A DNA stretch of 64,000 bases from DAOQVR01 sp035341665 (GTDB lineage Bacteria > Chloroflexota > Anaerolineae > JAAYZQ01). Below the pieces are notes generated by a model that saw nothing but the letters and a program-made list of their open reading frames with translations, did no database searches and was not told where the DNA came from. A program made the position numbers and the translations under genes. The stretch's first letter is position 1. Every line of letters begins with the position of its first letter. Of the stretch, positions 9,001 to 16,753 are shown piece after piece. The DNA lies in NCBI GenBank assembly GCA_035341665.1, contig DAOQVR010000002.1, positions 62,001-126,000 of the forward strand, given 5' to 3'.

Positions 9001-9698
9001 GCGACGATCCGCGGCGCAAGGTCAAGCGCACCATCCTCAAAACGCCCAACACCCCGCTGGCCTATCGCCGGGTGGAGGGCAAGTACGGCCTCGCCTACGA
9101 CGCGGAGAACATCAAGGAGCTCGGCCGCTTCAAGAGCGGCGCCATGAAGCGCGACCTGGAGGCACTGCTCCTGGCCGAGTATCCCGACTTCCGGCCCGCC
9201 GACGATACCTTCGGGGGGTTCGTGCGCCGGCTGGACGGATGGATCGAACTCGACCTGGACCGCTACCTCAGCTGGATGTCGGCCCACCCCCACGCGCTCC
9301 CCTGCGGCGCGGAGGAGAACCTGCTGCGCTCCCTCCTGGCGCGGGAAATCATGGCCGCCACCACCGGCCGGAACTTGGGCTACGTCAAGGAGACAGACAC
9401 CTACTTCCTCCAGTACGGGGTCAACTTCCTGAACCAGCCCTGCACGACCCTTCTCATCGGCGGCACCATCTATCACAAGTGCCAGGCGGGGAATCACTTT
9501 GGCCGTGACCTGCAGCTCATCGCAGCGGGCACCCAGTACAACCCGCAAGAGTCGTGGATCCTGCGGCCGCGCGGCCCGATCCTGCTCGATGCAGCCTATA
9601 TGGTTTCGGTCGTCGGTGGGCTGTACGGCCGCATCGACCCGGAGCGTGCGCTCCGGATGCTCAAGCGCAGCTTGATCCGGCTGGAGATGCCCGGGTGA
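6012..9698 (+). CDS. Cobalamin-binding domain / unknown mutase-like middle / MutL reactivase fusion
   Basis: A 1228-residue protein; ATG 6012 follows GGAGGGGG. Residues about 15-125 look like a B12-binding domain: GDCVHSLGV supplies a lower-ligand His26, then VAISMRLGDLHVDKL and HYAFGGLRP. The motif reads D-x-x-H-x-x-G instead of the usual D-x-H-x-x-G. Residues about 130-690 have no family I recognise; they may be the catalytic barrel of a glutamate-mutase or aminomutase-like enzyme. Residues about 705-1228 are MutL (VLVVDFGSTFSKIGTFD, then MALDIGGATTDFYS), the actin-like ATPase encoded beside glutamate mutase and ornithine aminomutase. It is the last gene of the opine-dehydrogenase operon. 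A B12-dependent carbon-skeleton or amino-group shift is likely; the substrate is unknown. Confidence 0.75.
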   Translation: MSEQSAAGAMDKKRRVLAGSIGDCVHSLGVETFAEWMEDRGEGFMAVKLGPAVPIDDVVNKIRESRPEVVAISMRLGDLHVDKLISEFIQKAAQHRLLPRESGIHYAFGGLRPAANLVRAMTGLPIQEDKFTPTGDRHYDLDEIAENYGDIDAFQGFFALVVDDYITMEELEAFARGESAVARAEAIVWADELLARIRQVRELENRPILRAHIGIAADTIEPTVKAVELLSDAQCLEIISLAPDQPSQEYLAKFIRGEEDPSKYLRGQGGVPIRTREDLQRLKAATRRGNYPMTRIYSGTDELVELAKLFEESFRMPFPAVPIFFYNELDGRGPISIRAGFDEHFEVMRWWAARDKAVEINDPHQWQLRNSTDDMLVVDHVVCAVVALKMGIRKYVMQMMYDLPPGTSGLNDLAKFRAAFELIEPLTRHYDYHIIKETRGGLSDFPPNLDKAKGHLAISTYWQMYMEPDIVHVVSFSEAHHEAKARDVVESCDIVKQTIEDYYRDDKPDIWHDPRLLGRKRRLKLGAMYNLLHLALLGGYEGPVTLDSFFEWAVPPEEAHERDHRRRWDRNYETMLLSFVDEANYPTRQCGMVSADTLDLALQLGLFQAPQITVLDKRYEIVGKCRVRIVDGGCVIDEFNGAKVADEVERVDRVRERSPWFFDKNLSQGDEDLGITETAEAMDESIVVRARRQVGIQDEAELESLRVLVVDFGSTFSKIGTFDTATEEFRLRYVPTVVDDLRMSLADGLGVLDECRSQGDWQPLSEAMAQFDVKLPCSSAKGGLKMVTVSMVKEESGFAADLAALTAGAKLLNSYDGKLSPQQAQAIYEHDQPEIILQAGGVDCGGDTETQLHNAHMLAMYAKAATYARYGVPVIYAGNQDIREEIERIYHAEGVDIRLTPNVMPEVNTFRIEVVNEAIRELFQTIIIRGKGFDVVEEYMSAPFLPTPRAAFRGINLLAKGYGSEPGLGNIMALDIGGATTDFYSNVGDNPLYSYEGDDPRRKVKRTILKTPNTPLAYRRVEGKYGLAYDAENIKELGRFKSGAMKRDLEALLLAEYPDFRPADDTFGGFVRRLDGWIELDLDRYLSWMSAHPHALPCGAEENLLRSLLAREIMAATTGRNLGYVKETDTYFLQYGVNFLNQPCTTLLIGGTIYHKCQAGNHFGRDLQLIAAGTQYNPQESWILRPRGPILLDAAYMVSVVGGLYGRIDPERALRMLKRSLIRLEMPG

Positions 9699-9866
9699 GA
9701 GTCGGGTAGTCTGTGCGTCGGGGGTGCGCCCGGTGGCCTAGACCATGTCCCAGGCCAACTCCGCCAGGCGCGCCCGCTGGGCAGTGTGCGCCGGCGCGTC
9801 AAGCCGCGGGCAACCCTGCAGCCGCACCTTCCCCGCCACCGGCCTGCCGGCTTGCGCCACTCTCGA

Positions 9867-10715
9867 TCACTCCTCCAACGCAATCTCGGCGAACTCGCTC
9901 ACCCGCCGGTATCCGACGCGCTCGTAGACCCGCTGCGCGGGCGCATTGCCCACCTCGGCAAAGAGCGTGCAGTAGCTGCGGCCTTCGGCGAGCAGCAGGC
10001 GGCTGAGCTCGCCGACGCACGCCGTCGCATAGCCGCGCCCGCGCTCCTCAGGCGGCGTGTAGACGCGGCCGACGGTGATGCCTGCCGGGGTGGGCGACGT
10101 CTTTACCGCCATCGAGACCGGCCTGCCTGTGTCCCAGAGGTACAGCGCGCCGGCGGCCACATGGCGGCGGGCGGCACGCTCGCTTTTGTCCCTATCCGCG
10201 CGGCCAAAAGCCGCCAGGCTGGAGCCGTGCCACCACTGCGCTGCAAGCGGCAGTTCGGCCTCGGTCGCCAGGCGCAGCCGGCCCTGCCCCGGCACGGGTG
10301 TGCGCACCGCGCGCGCCTCGTAGAGGAGCTGCCGGCGCTCCAACCGCATGCGGCGATCACTCGCCTCCGCCAGCCGCGCCGCGACGAGGCCGGCTACCGC
10401 GGCAGGGCCCTCGACGCCGGGCGCGGGCGGCCATCCCGCCGGATAGCCGGCCGCCAGGGCCCGCGCCACTTCGCCCAGGTCACCCGCAAGGCCGTGCACC
10501 ACCAGGCTCCAGGGAGGAACCAGCACCGCCGGCAGCACCACCGCCTCGCCTTCCAGCACTGCCAGGAAGTGCGCCAGAGTCGCGGCACGCCCCGGCAGGG
10601 CAGCCATGCGCAGGCACATGCCGAGCAGAAGGTCGCCTTCCGCACCACACGCTTCGAGAAACGGCTGCGTGCGCCGGAGGAAGGCTGCCGCGTCGGGGTA
10701 GACGATGACGTGCAT
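9867..10715 (-). CDS. GNAT-family N-acetyltransferase
   Basis: A 282-residue protein. The C-terminal part (about 150-280) is a GNAT domain: GRVYTPPEERGRGYATACVGELSR is the acetyl-CoA-binding motif A (R-x-x-G-x-G/A) and NAPAQRVYERVGYRRV is motif B. The N-terminal 140 residues form the divergent half seen in two-domain GNAT proteins. The start ATG lies only a few bases after the predicted transcription start, so the mRNA may be nearly leaderless. It stands alone between two plus-strand operons. The acetyl acceptor is unknown. Confidence 0.85.
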   Translation of the reverse strand: MHVIVYPDAAAFLRRTQPFLEACGAEGDLLLGMCLRMAALPGRAATLAHFLAVLEGEAVVLPAVLVPPWSLVVHGLAGDLGEVARALAAGYPAGWPPAPGVEGPAAVAGLVAARLAEASDRRMRLERRQLLYEARAVRTPVPGQGRLRLATEAELPLAAQWWHGSSLAAFGRADRDKSERAARRHVAAGALYLWDTGRPVSMAVKTSPTPAGITVGRVYTPPEERGRGYATACVGELSRLLLAEGRSYCTLFAEVGNAPAQRVYERVGYRRVSEFAEIALEE

Positions 10716-10724
10716 GGTGCATCA

Positions 10725-10753
10725 AGTATAGCGCAGCGCCCACGCCGGGTCAA
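10725..10753 (-). promoter_or_regulatory. Promoter of the GNAT gene
   Basis: On the minus strand TTGACC (10748-10753) and TATACT (10725-10730) are exactly 17 nt apart. The expected start of transcription (about 10718) is within a few bases of the ATG at 10715. Confidence 0.75.
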
Positions 10754-10760
10754 TCGCGAC

Positions 10761-10940
10761 TGCCGTCCGTAGTGTGGGGCCTCGTGCCCGTCGCCCGTTC
10801 GCAGTGTAGGGCCTAGTGCCCGTCGTCGTGGTGTCGGTCCTCCTGCCCGCCTGCCGTCCGTAGTGTAGGGCCACGCGCCCGTCACCCCTTCGTGGTGTAG
10901 GGCCACGCGCCCGTCGTCGTGGTGTCGGCCCTCCTGCCCC
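10761..10940. repeat. Degenerate tandem repeat between divergent genes
   Basis: Four imperfect copies of a roughly 32-bp unit (core GTGTAGGGCCACGCGCCCGTC, with variants), interleaved with two copies of TGTCGG(T/C)CCTCCTGCCC. It fills the gap between the GNAT promoter and the lacI promoter. No gene is seen in it. Confidence 0.7.
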
Positions 10941-10976
10941 TTCCTGCGCACCCGGGAAATCCGGCAAATTGGGGTA

Positions 10977-11034
10977 TTGACAACTCACCCCACATCTGCT
11001 ATACTTCCGTTAGCGTTTCCGGAAGCGTATCCGG
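10977..11034 (+). promoter_or_regulatory. lacI-family gene promoter and operator
   Basis: TTGACA (10977-10982) and TATACT (11000-11005) are 17 nt apart. Just downstream, where transcription should begin, lies the palindrome GCGTTTCCGGAAGCG (11013-11027), overlapped by two direct copies of AGCGT(T/A)TCCGG (11012-11022 and 11024-11034). This looks like an autoregulatory LacI-type operator with a central CG step. Confidence 0.75.
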
Positions 11035-11074
11035 GAAGGCTCGGACCTCGCAGGCAGAGGAGGAGGGGGAGACC

Positions 11075-12124
11075 GTGGTTGCGCGCGGAGGCAGGGGTGC
11101 CCGCCGGGTCACCGTCAAGTCGATCGCCCGGGAGGCCGGTGTTTCGCTGACCACCGTGTCGCGCGCGCTCAACGACCGCCCCGACATCGACGCCGAAACC
11201 CGCGGGCGCATCCTCTCCATCGCTCAGCGCCTCGGCTACCACCCCAGCAGCCTCGCCCGCAGCCTTGCGACCCAGCGCACGCAAACCCTCGGTCTGGCCG
11301 TCCGTACCCTCTCCGACATGTGGGTGGTCGAAATTGTCCCCGCCATCGAAGAGATGGCCCACACCGCCGGCTACGAGGTCTTTGTCACCACCCACTACGC
11401 CGAGCCCGATAGGGAGCGGCGCGTGCTCGATACCTTCCGCAGCCGCCAGGTCGACGGAATCCTGGTCATCAGCGCGACCCTGGGCGAGGCCTATCCCCCC
11501 TTCCAGGAGGAGTGGGGCATCCCCCTCGTACTGATCAGCCCGCTGGTGGACACCGCGCACCGCCTGGTGGTGGGCAACGACGAGACGGGCGGCGCCCGAG
11601 CCGCCGCGCGGTACCTCGCCGAGTTGGGGCACCGGCGCATCGGGCACATCGGCGCGCCTTCCTGGGCACGCCCCGGGCGCGAGCGCCTCGCGGGCTACCA
11701 CCTGGGGCTGGCCGAGGCCGGCCTGGCGGACGACCCGGCACTCGTGTACATCGGCGACGCCGGTGTCGACAGCGGCCTGAAGGGAGCCGAGGCGCTCCTC
11801 GCTCTGCCCGACCCGCCGACTGCCTTCTTCTGCTTCAGCGACCTGACGGCCGTGGGCGTCCTGCGCGGCGCCCGCGCCCGAGGGCTGCGCGTCCCGGAGG
11901 ATGTCTCGGTGGTTGGCTTCGACGACGTGCAGCTGGCACGCTACGTCGAGCCGCCGCTGACCACCATCCGTCAGAATATGGCAGAGATGGGGCGGCGCGC
12001 CACGCGCATGCTGCTGGATGCTATCGATGGAAGCGAGCCGGAGGCGGCGGTGGAGCTGCAGCCGCGGCTCGTGCTGCGCGGCTCGTGCGCCCCGCCGGGG
12101 AAGGAAGCGAGCCGGCGCGCGTAA
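11075..12124 (+). CDS. LacI-family transcriptional regulator
   Basis: A 349-residue repressor. Residues about 10-60 are the LacI helix-turn-helix and hinge (VTVKSIAREAGVSLTTVSRALN, LGYHPSSLARSL). Residues about 65-340 are the periplasmic-binding-protein-like effector domain (LGLAVRTLSDMWVVEIVP, VVGNDETGGARAAARYL, ISVVGFDDVQLARYVEPPLTTIRQ type ending). The GTG at 11075 follows AGGAGGAGGGGGAG and gives a normal LacI length; the upstream extension would run through its own promoter. It should control itself and the downstream YdjC deacetylase and sugar ABC transporter genes. Confidence 0.92.
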   Translation: MVARGGRGARRVTVKSIAREAGVSLTTVSRALNDRPDIDAETRGRILSIAQRLGYHPSSLARSLATQRTQTLGLAVRTLSDMWVVEIVPAIEEMAHTAGYEVFVTTHYAEPDRERRVLDTFRSRQVDGILVISATLGEAYPPFQEEWGIPLVLISPLVDTAHRLVVGNDETGGARAAARYLAELGHRRIGHIGAPSWARPGRERLAGYHLGLAEAGLADDPALVYIGDAGVDSGLKGAEALLALPDPPTAFFCFSDLTAVGVLRGARARGLRVPEDVSVVGFDDVQLARYVEPPLTTIRQNMAEMGRRATRMLLDAIDGSEPEAAVELQPRLVLRGSCAPPGKEASRRA

Positions 12125-12165
12125 GAGCGCCGTCAGTCGCTCGCCCGGCGGATGGAGGAGGCAAA

Positions 12166-13101
12166 GTGACGCACCAAAACAGAGTCGCTGTGGCCAATCC
12201 GGCACTGAGAAAGCTGGGCCTTTCACAGAAAGACCGTGTGGCCATCCTTCACGCGGACGACGTGGGCATGTGCCAGGCCACGCTGGCAGCCATCTCCGAC
12301 CTCTGGGAGGCCGGGCTTGTCTCGTCTGCAGCTGCTATGGTGCCCTGTCCCTGGTTCGCGCAGGCGGCGGCCCTCTGCCGCGCCAGTCCGGGCGTCGACG
12401 TGGGCGTGCACCTGACGACGACCTGCGAATACTCGGCCTACCGTTGGGGTCCACTCTCGACGCGCGATCCGGCGAGCGGCCTCCTGGCGGAGGACGGCGG
12501 CTTTCACCAGACGGCACCGGCCGCCGGGCTGCACGGCCGGCCGGAGGCGGCGCTGCGCGAGATGGAGGCGCAGGTTGTGCGTGCCCAGGACGCAGGCATC
12601 GATATCACGCACATCGACTCGCACATGGGGACCGCCTGGTTCCCCGCCGTGCTGCCCGGCTACGTCGAGCTGGCAAGGCAGTTCCGCCTGCCCCTCCTGC
12701 TGCTGCGGCCCAAGCCGCCTACCTGGCGTGCGCTCCAGGACGAGGGCTGGATCGCGCCTGGTCACGAGATGGCCGCTCTGGCGCTGAACCAGGCGCGGGC
12801 GCTGGAGCAGGACGGCTGGCCGTTGCTCGACAACGTCTTCATGATGCCGCTCGACCGGCCCGGCGACCGCCTGGAGCAAGCCATCTGGGCGCTCGACTCG
12901 CTTCCGCCGGGCATCACCCACTTTGTGCTGCATCCGGCGGTCGACACGCCCGAGCTGCGCGCGATCACACCCTACGACTGGCCGAGCCGCGTGGCAGACT
13001 ACAGGGCCTTCACGAGTCACGAGCTGGCGGTGCATGTGCGCCGCTCAGACCTGCAGGTGATCGGCTACCGCGCGCTGCGTGATCTGGTACGCACGGCCTG
13101 A
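12166..13101 (+). CDS. YdjC/ChbG-type carbohydrate deacetylase
   Basis: A 311-residue protein from a GTG preceded by GGAGGAGG. The family marks are ILHADDVGMCQATLAAI (metal-binding Asp-Asp), a His in GVHLTTTCEY, and THIDSHMGTAWFPAV (metal-binding His residues), followed by FVLHPAVDTPELR near the end. ChbG/YdjC proteins remove acetyl groups from small amino-sugar oligomers such as diacetylchitobiose. It lies 41 nt downstream of the lacI-type gene and ahead of a sugar ABC transporter, which suggests a locus for acetylated amino-sugar oligosaccharides. The exact substrate is inference. Confidence 0.88.
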   Translation: MTHQNRVAVANPALRKLGLSQKDRVAILHADDVGMCQATLAAISDLWEAGLVSSAAAMVPCPWFAQAAALCRASPGVDVGVHLTTTCEYSAYRWGPLSTRDPASGLLAEDGGFHQTAPAAGLHGRPEAALREMEAQVVRAQDAGIDITHIDSHMGTAWFPAVLPGYVELARQFRLPLLLLRPKPPTWRALQDEGWIAPGHEMAALALNQARALEQDGWPLLDNVFMMPLDRPGDRLEQAIWALDSLPPGITHFVLHPAVDTPELRAITPYDWPSRVADYRAFTSHELAVHVRRSDLQVIGYRALRDLVRTA

Positions 13102-13379
13102 TGCACAGGAACGACACCTCTGGTGGAGGACCTCGTGGGCGTCCGAACAGGCGCAAGGCCTCATGTTGCAGATGAGACGGGTGGCGTAGCGTCTCTTGGG
13201 TATGGGAGCAGGCAGGAGCTGGCTTGTCATGTCCCCGGCGCCGGCAGGGCCGGGGGTCGCCTAGCGAAAGGAGGTGGTCGAGCCGAGCAGGGTACGAGTG
13301 GCGAGGTCAAGCAACCGGCCACAACGCGAGGGCAGCGCGGTCGGGAGGCCGCCAACGGGAACCAACACAAGGAGGGGGA

Positions 13380-14738
13380 ATGAAGGAAAAGCTATCTCGC
13401 CGGGACTTTATCAAGTGGAGTGCATTGACGGCTGCCGGGCTTGCCGCGCCTGGCCTGCTGGCGGGCTGCGGCGCCGCGCCGGAACCCACGGCCGCACCGA
13501 CCATCGCGGCCACCAAGGCAGCGGAGAAGGTGGACTTTAGCCTCTGGTACCGCTACTTCTGGGAGCCGGTCAAGACCACCTTCGAGGGTATCGTGGCCGA
13601 CTTTGCCGCAGCCAACCCCAACATCACGCTGCAGCAGAACTTTTTCGGCGACGAGGACTACAAGTCGACCATCAAGGTGGCCATGGCCTCCGACGATCCG
13701 CCCGACCTCTTCTACGGCTACGGCGGCAACTGGATGAAGTTCCTCGTGGAGGAGGGCCTCGTGGCAGACGTCTCTGGCTACTACCAGCAGTACAAGTGGC
13801 TGGAGCGGCTGAACGAGCGCACCTCCAAGCTGATCACCATCGGGGGCAAGTACTACTTTGTGCCGACAGAGCTCTGCACGGCCGGCATCTACTACAACAA
13901 GAACATCTTCCAACAGGTGGGCATCGAGCCGCCCGAGGTGGTAACCTGGGACGAGTTCCTCGGCTACTGCGACAAGATCAAAGCCGCCGGCTTCCTGCCA
14001 CTGTGCCTCGGAAACAAGGAGGGCGGCTGGACCCAGTGGTGGTGGGATTGCTCCGTGGCCCGCGAGAACGGCAACGACTACCGCAAAAAGGTCGTGCGCG
14101 GCCAAGTCCCACTCAACGACAAGGGCGTCGTCGCCGGACTGGAGCGGATGTGGACCGACATCTTCCAGCACGAAGGCTACATGAACGGCGACATCAACGG
14201 CCTCGACATCTTTGGCTGGCTGGGGCTGATGGCCTCCGGGACGGTGGGCATGACGCTCATTCACCACTTTGTCCCACTCCAGCTCCTGCCGCAGCTCTGG
14301 GGCGACAAACCCTTCGAGCTCGGCTTCTTTATGTATCCCCAAGTGCACAAGGAGATCGCGATCGCCAACGACCTCTACGTCGAGGGCGTGCAGGCCATCT
14401 CGGCCAAGAACCCGGCCCCCGATGAGGGCGCCAAGTGGCTGGACTATATCATCTCGGAGGGCCCGCAGAAAAAGTGGGCTTCCATCGACTGGTTCCCCAC
14501 CATCCGTGGGGCCGAAAGCTCGCTGCCGGCGCTCAGCCAGCAGATCTTCGCGACGGTGGAAAAGTACGACGCCTTTGCCCACCTCGACCTCGAGTTCCAT
14601 CCCGAGGTGGTCACCGCCATCTTCTCCAACATCCAGGCGGTTCTCAACGGCACGCAGACGATGCAGCAGGCCATGGACGCCGCCCAGAAGGTGGCAGACA
14701 CCGTGCCCTGGGTCGGCGTGCCGCAGGGGGAGGCGTAG
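13380..14738 (+). CDS. Sugar ABC transporter substrate-binding lipoprotein (family 1)
   Basis: A 452-residue protein. The N-terminus has both a Tat-type motif (SRRDFIK) and a lipobox (LLAGC), so it should be exported folded and lipid-anchored. The mature part follows the family-1 sugar-binding pattern: VDFSLWYRYFWEPVK, FAAANPNITLQQ, ASDDPPDLFYGYGGN, GKYYFVPTELCTAGIYYNKNIF, TWDEFLGYCDKIKAAGF. The ATG at 13380 follows GGAGGGGGA. The roughly 280 bp before it show no gene or clear regulatory site. It works with the two permeases at 14951 and 15862. No ATPase gene is in the cluster, so it probably shares an MsmK-type ATPase encoded elsewhere. Confidence 0.92.
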   Translation: MKEKLSRRDFIKWSALTAAGLAAPGLLAGCGAAPEPTAAPTIAATKAAEKVDFSLWYRYFWEPVKTTFEGIVADFAAANPNITLQQNFFGDEDYKSTIKVAMASDDPPDLFYGYGGNWMKFLVEEGLVADVSGYYQQYKWLERLNERTSKLITIGGKYYFVPTELCTAGIYYNKNIFQQVGIEPPEVVTWDEFLGYCDKIKAAGFLPLCLGNKEGGWTQWWWDCSVARENGNDYRKKVVRGQVPLNDKGVVAGLERMWTDIFQHEGYMNGDINGLDIFGWLGLMASGTVGMTLIHHFVPLQLLPQLWGDKPFELGFFMYPQVHKEIAIANDLYVEGVQAISAKNPAPDEGAKWLDYIISEGPQKKWASIDWFPTIRGAESSLPALSQQIFATVEKYDAFAHLDLEFHPEVVTAIFSNIQAVLNGTQTMQQAMDAAQKVADTVPWVGVPQGEA

Positions 14739-14764
14739 CTACCCGGCTGGGGCTGTCAAAGAAC

Positions 14765-14921
14765 TGTCATTCCGAGGGAGCGCAGCGACCGAGGAATCTC
14801 TGATTCCGCCTGAAACGCAGTCAACAAGATGCATCGCCGCGCTCAGCATGTCAGGTCTCGTGCTTTCTGGACAGCCCCAGCCGTCGAAGCCTGAGTTGTA
14901 GGGCGGGTTTCCATACCCGCC
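14765..14921. repeat. Two dispersed intergenic elements between the binding protein and permease genes
   Basis: 14765-14800 is a TGTCATTCCGAGGGAGCGCA-type element (ends GACCGAGGAATCTC), also found in variant form at 63324-63474. 14898-14921 is GTAGGGCGGGTTTCCATACC plus CGCC, a hairpin with 7-bp GGCGGGT/ACCCGCC arms, and the core unit of the array at 21910-22440. They may form an mRNA hairpin separating expression of the binding protein from the permeases. Confidence 0.75.
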
Positions 14922-14950
14922 TCCGCTCCTGACACCTTGAGGAGTCGCCC

Positions 14951-15865
14951 ATGTCCGTGGTACATCCACATCGGGGCCGGACACGTCGCCAACGGCAGGA
15001 GATGCGCACGGCCTACCTCTTCCTCCTGCCTGCCCTGCTCGTGTACTTGGTCTTTGTCTTCTGGCCGGTCGTCCAATCGATCTACTACGGCTTTTTCGAA
15101 TGGAGTGGCCTGGGCAAGGAGATGACCTTTGTCGGGCTGCGCAACTATGTCGAAATGTTCACCACCGACGCCGTCTTCCTGCAGTCGCTCGGCAACTCGC
15201 TCATCTCCACCCTGGTCCTGGCGGTGGTGCCCACGGCGCTGGGCCTGGGATTCGCCGCACTCTTCTCCAGCCTGCGAGGTGGCGGCGTCTACCGGTCGGT
15301 CATCTTCCTGCCCTACCTGGTGGCGATGGTGGCCGTGGGCACGATCTGGTCTTGGATCTACAACCCGCGCATCGACGCCCCCGGCATCCTCCTCCAGGCC
15401 GTGGGGCTGCAGGGCTGGATGCACGATTGGCTGGGCGACAAGGCCACTGCCCTGGCTGCCGCGCTCGTGCCGGGCGTCTGGCGCTTCACCGGCTTTGCCA
15501 TCGTGATCTTTTACGCGGCGATCCAGTCCATCCCGGTGGACCTCTTCGAGGCCGCCCGGGTCGACGGGGCCAGCGGCTGGCAGAGCTTTTGGAAGATCAC
15601 GCTGCCGCTGGTGCGCCAGGCCATGATCATCGTCGTGGTGTGGATGACCATGGACGCGCTCAAGCTGTTTGACCTGATCTTTACGCTGACGCGGGGCAAC
15701 CCGAACCACGCCACCGAGATGATCGCCACGTGGATGTTCGCCAACACCTTCCGCCACTACAAGATGGGCTACGGCGCGGCCATGTCCGTGGTGCTTTTTC
15801 TGATCATCCTCGGCTTTTCGATCATCTACATCCGCTGGGCGACACGGGGGGAGGAGGAGGCATGA
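14951..15865 (+). CDS. Sugar ABC transporter permease, MalF/UgpA type
   Basis: A 304-residue inner-membrane protein with six predicted membrane segments, the first at about residues 20-45 (AYLFLLPALLVYLVFVFWPV). The EAA loop that docks on the ATPase is visible as DLFEAARVDGASGWQSFWKITLPLVR, about residues 197-222. The ATG at 14951 follows GAGGAG. The stop overlaps the next gene's start in an ATGA junction, so the two permeases are translationally coupled and form the heterodimer of the transporter served by the binding protein at 13380. Confidence 0.93.
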   Translation: MSVVHPHRGRTRRQRQEMRTAYLFLLPALLVYLVFVFWPVVQSIYYGFFEWSGLGKEMTFVGLRNYVEMFTTDAVFLQSLGNSLISTLVLAVVPTALGLGFAALFSSLRGGGVYRSVIFLPYLVAMVAVGTIWSWIYNPRIDAPGILLQAVGLQGWMHDWLGDKATALAAALVPGVWRFTGFAIVIFYAAIQSIPVDLFEAARVDGASGWQSFWKITLPLVRQAMIIVVVWMTMDALKLFDLIFTLTRGNPNHATEMIATWMFANTFRHYKMGYGAAMSVVLFLIILGFSIIYIRWATRGEEEA

Positions 15866-16722
15866 GCGCGAGCGCGGACAAGCGGCCCCGCATCCGGTGG
15901 GGGCGCGTCCGGGCCGGCCGGCTGGTCCTGGAGCTGCTGGTGGTGCTCCTGTGCCTGGCCTGGCTGAGCCCCTTCTACCTGCTCTTGGTCAATACCTTCA
16001 AGACCATGCCCGAGATATCGGCCAGCCCGGTGGCACTGCCCCAGAGCCTGCGCCTGGATGCCTACGCCAAGGCCTGGAAGGAGGCGCACCTGGGCGACTA
16101 CTACAAGAACAGCTTGGCCATCGCCTCCGTGTCGGTGGTGCTGAGCGTCGGCGTCTCGTCGCTGGCGGCGTATGCCTTTTCGCGCATGCGCTTCCTGGGA
16201 AAGCAGGCTCTCTTCTTCTTCCTTCTCGCCGGGGTGATGCTGCCGCTCCAGGTCGTCTTGGTGCCCCTCTACCGCCTGATGAGCGGGCTCGACCTCCTGA
16301 GCAGCTACCGCGGGATGATCGCGCTCTACGTGGCCTTCACCATCCCGTTCGGCGTCTTTATCCTGACGGGCTTTTTCAAGACGGTGCCGGTCGAGATCGA
16401 AGAGGCAGCGCTGATCGACGGCTGCTCCCGCTTCCAGGCCTACTGGAAAGTCGCCCTTCCCCTGGCGGCGCCCGGGCTGGTGACGATGACCATCCTCGAG
16501 TTTGTCTGGTTCTGGAACGAGTACCTGGTGGCGCTCACCTTCATCCAAGAGGAGGCGATGCGCACCGTCATGCTAGGCGTGATGGTCATGGCCAACACCT
16601 TCCAGCTTGACTTCAGTAAGCTGACGGCAGGCATCGTCATCTCGGTGGTGCCGCCTATCATCGTCTACATCTTCTTCCAGAAGTACCTGATCCGCGGGCT
16701 AACCGCCGGCGCGCTCAAGTAG
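15862..16722 (+). CDS. Sugar ABC transporter permease, MalG/UgpE type
   Basis: A 286-residue inner-membrane protein with six membrane segments. After the first come FYLLLVNTFKTMPEI and AYAFSRMRFLGKQ, typical of MalG-type permeases, and the EAA loop PVEIEEAALIDGCSRFQAYWKVALPLAAPG. The ATG at 15862 lies inside the preceding gene's end (ATGA) with GAGGAGGAGG as ribosome binding site. It pairs with the permease at 14951. Confidence 0.93.
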   Translation: MSASADKRPRIRWGRVRAGRLVLELLVVLLCLAWLSPFYLLLVNTFKTMPEISASPVALPQSLRLDAYAKAWKEAHLGDYYKNSLAIASVSVVLSVGVSSLAAYAFSRMRFLGKQALFFFLLAGVMLPLQVVLVPLYRLMSGLDLLSSYRGMIALYVAFTIPFGVFILTGFFKTVPVEIEEAALIDGCSRFQAYWKVALPLAAPGLVTMTILEFVWFWNEYLVALTFIQEEAMRTVMLGVMVMANTFQLDFSKLTAGIVISVVPPIIVYIFFQKYLIRGLTAGALK

Positions 16723-16753
16723 GGCCCGGCCCCGGCCCAGGGGCGGAAAGGCC

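Noticed and set aside
9699..9866. Small gene between the B12 fusion and the GNAT gene
   Set aside because: No start with a ribosome binding site and no recognisable translation.
13102..13379. Riboswitch or attenuator before the sugar-binding protein
   Set aside because: No conserved RNA motif or terminator hairpin with a U-run is visible.
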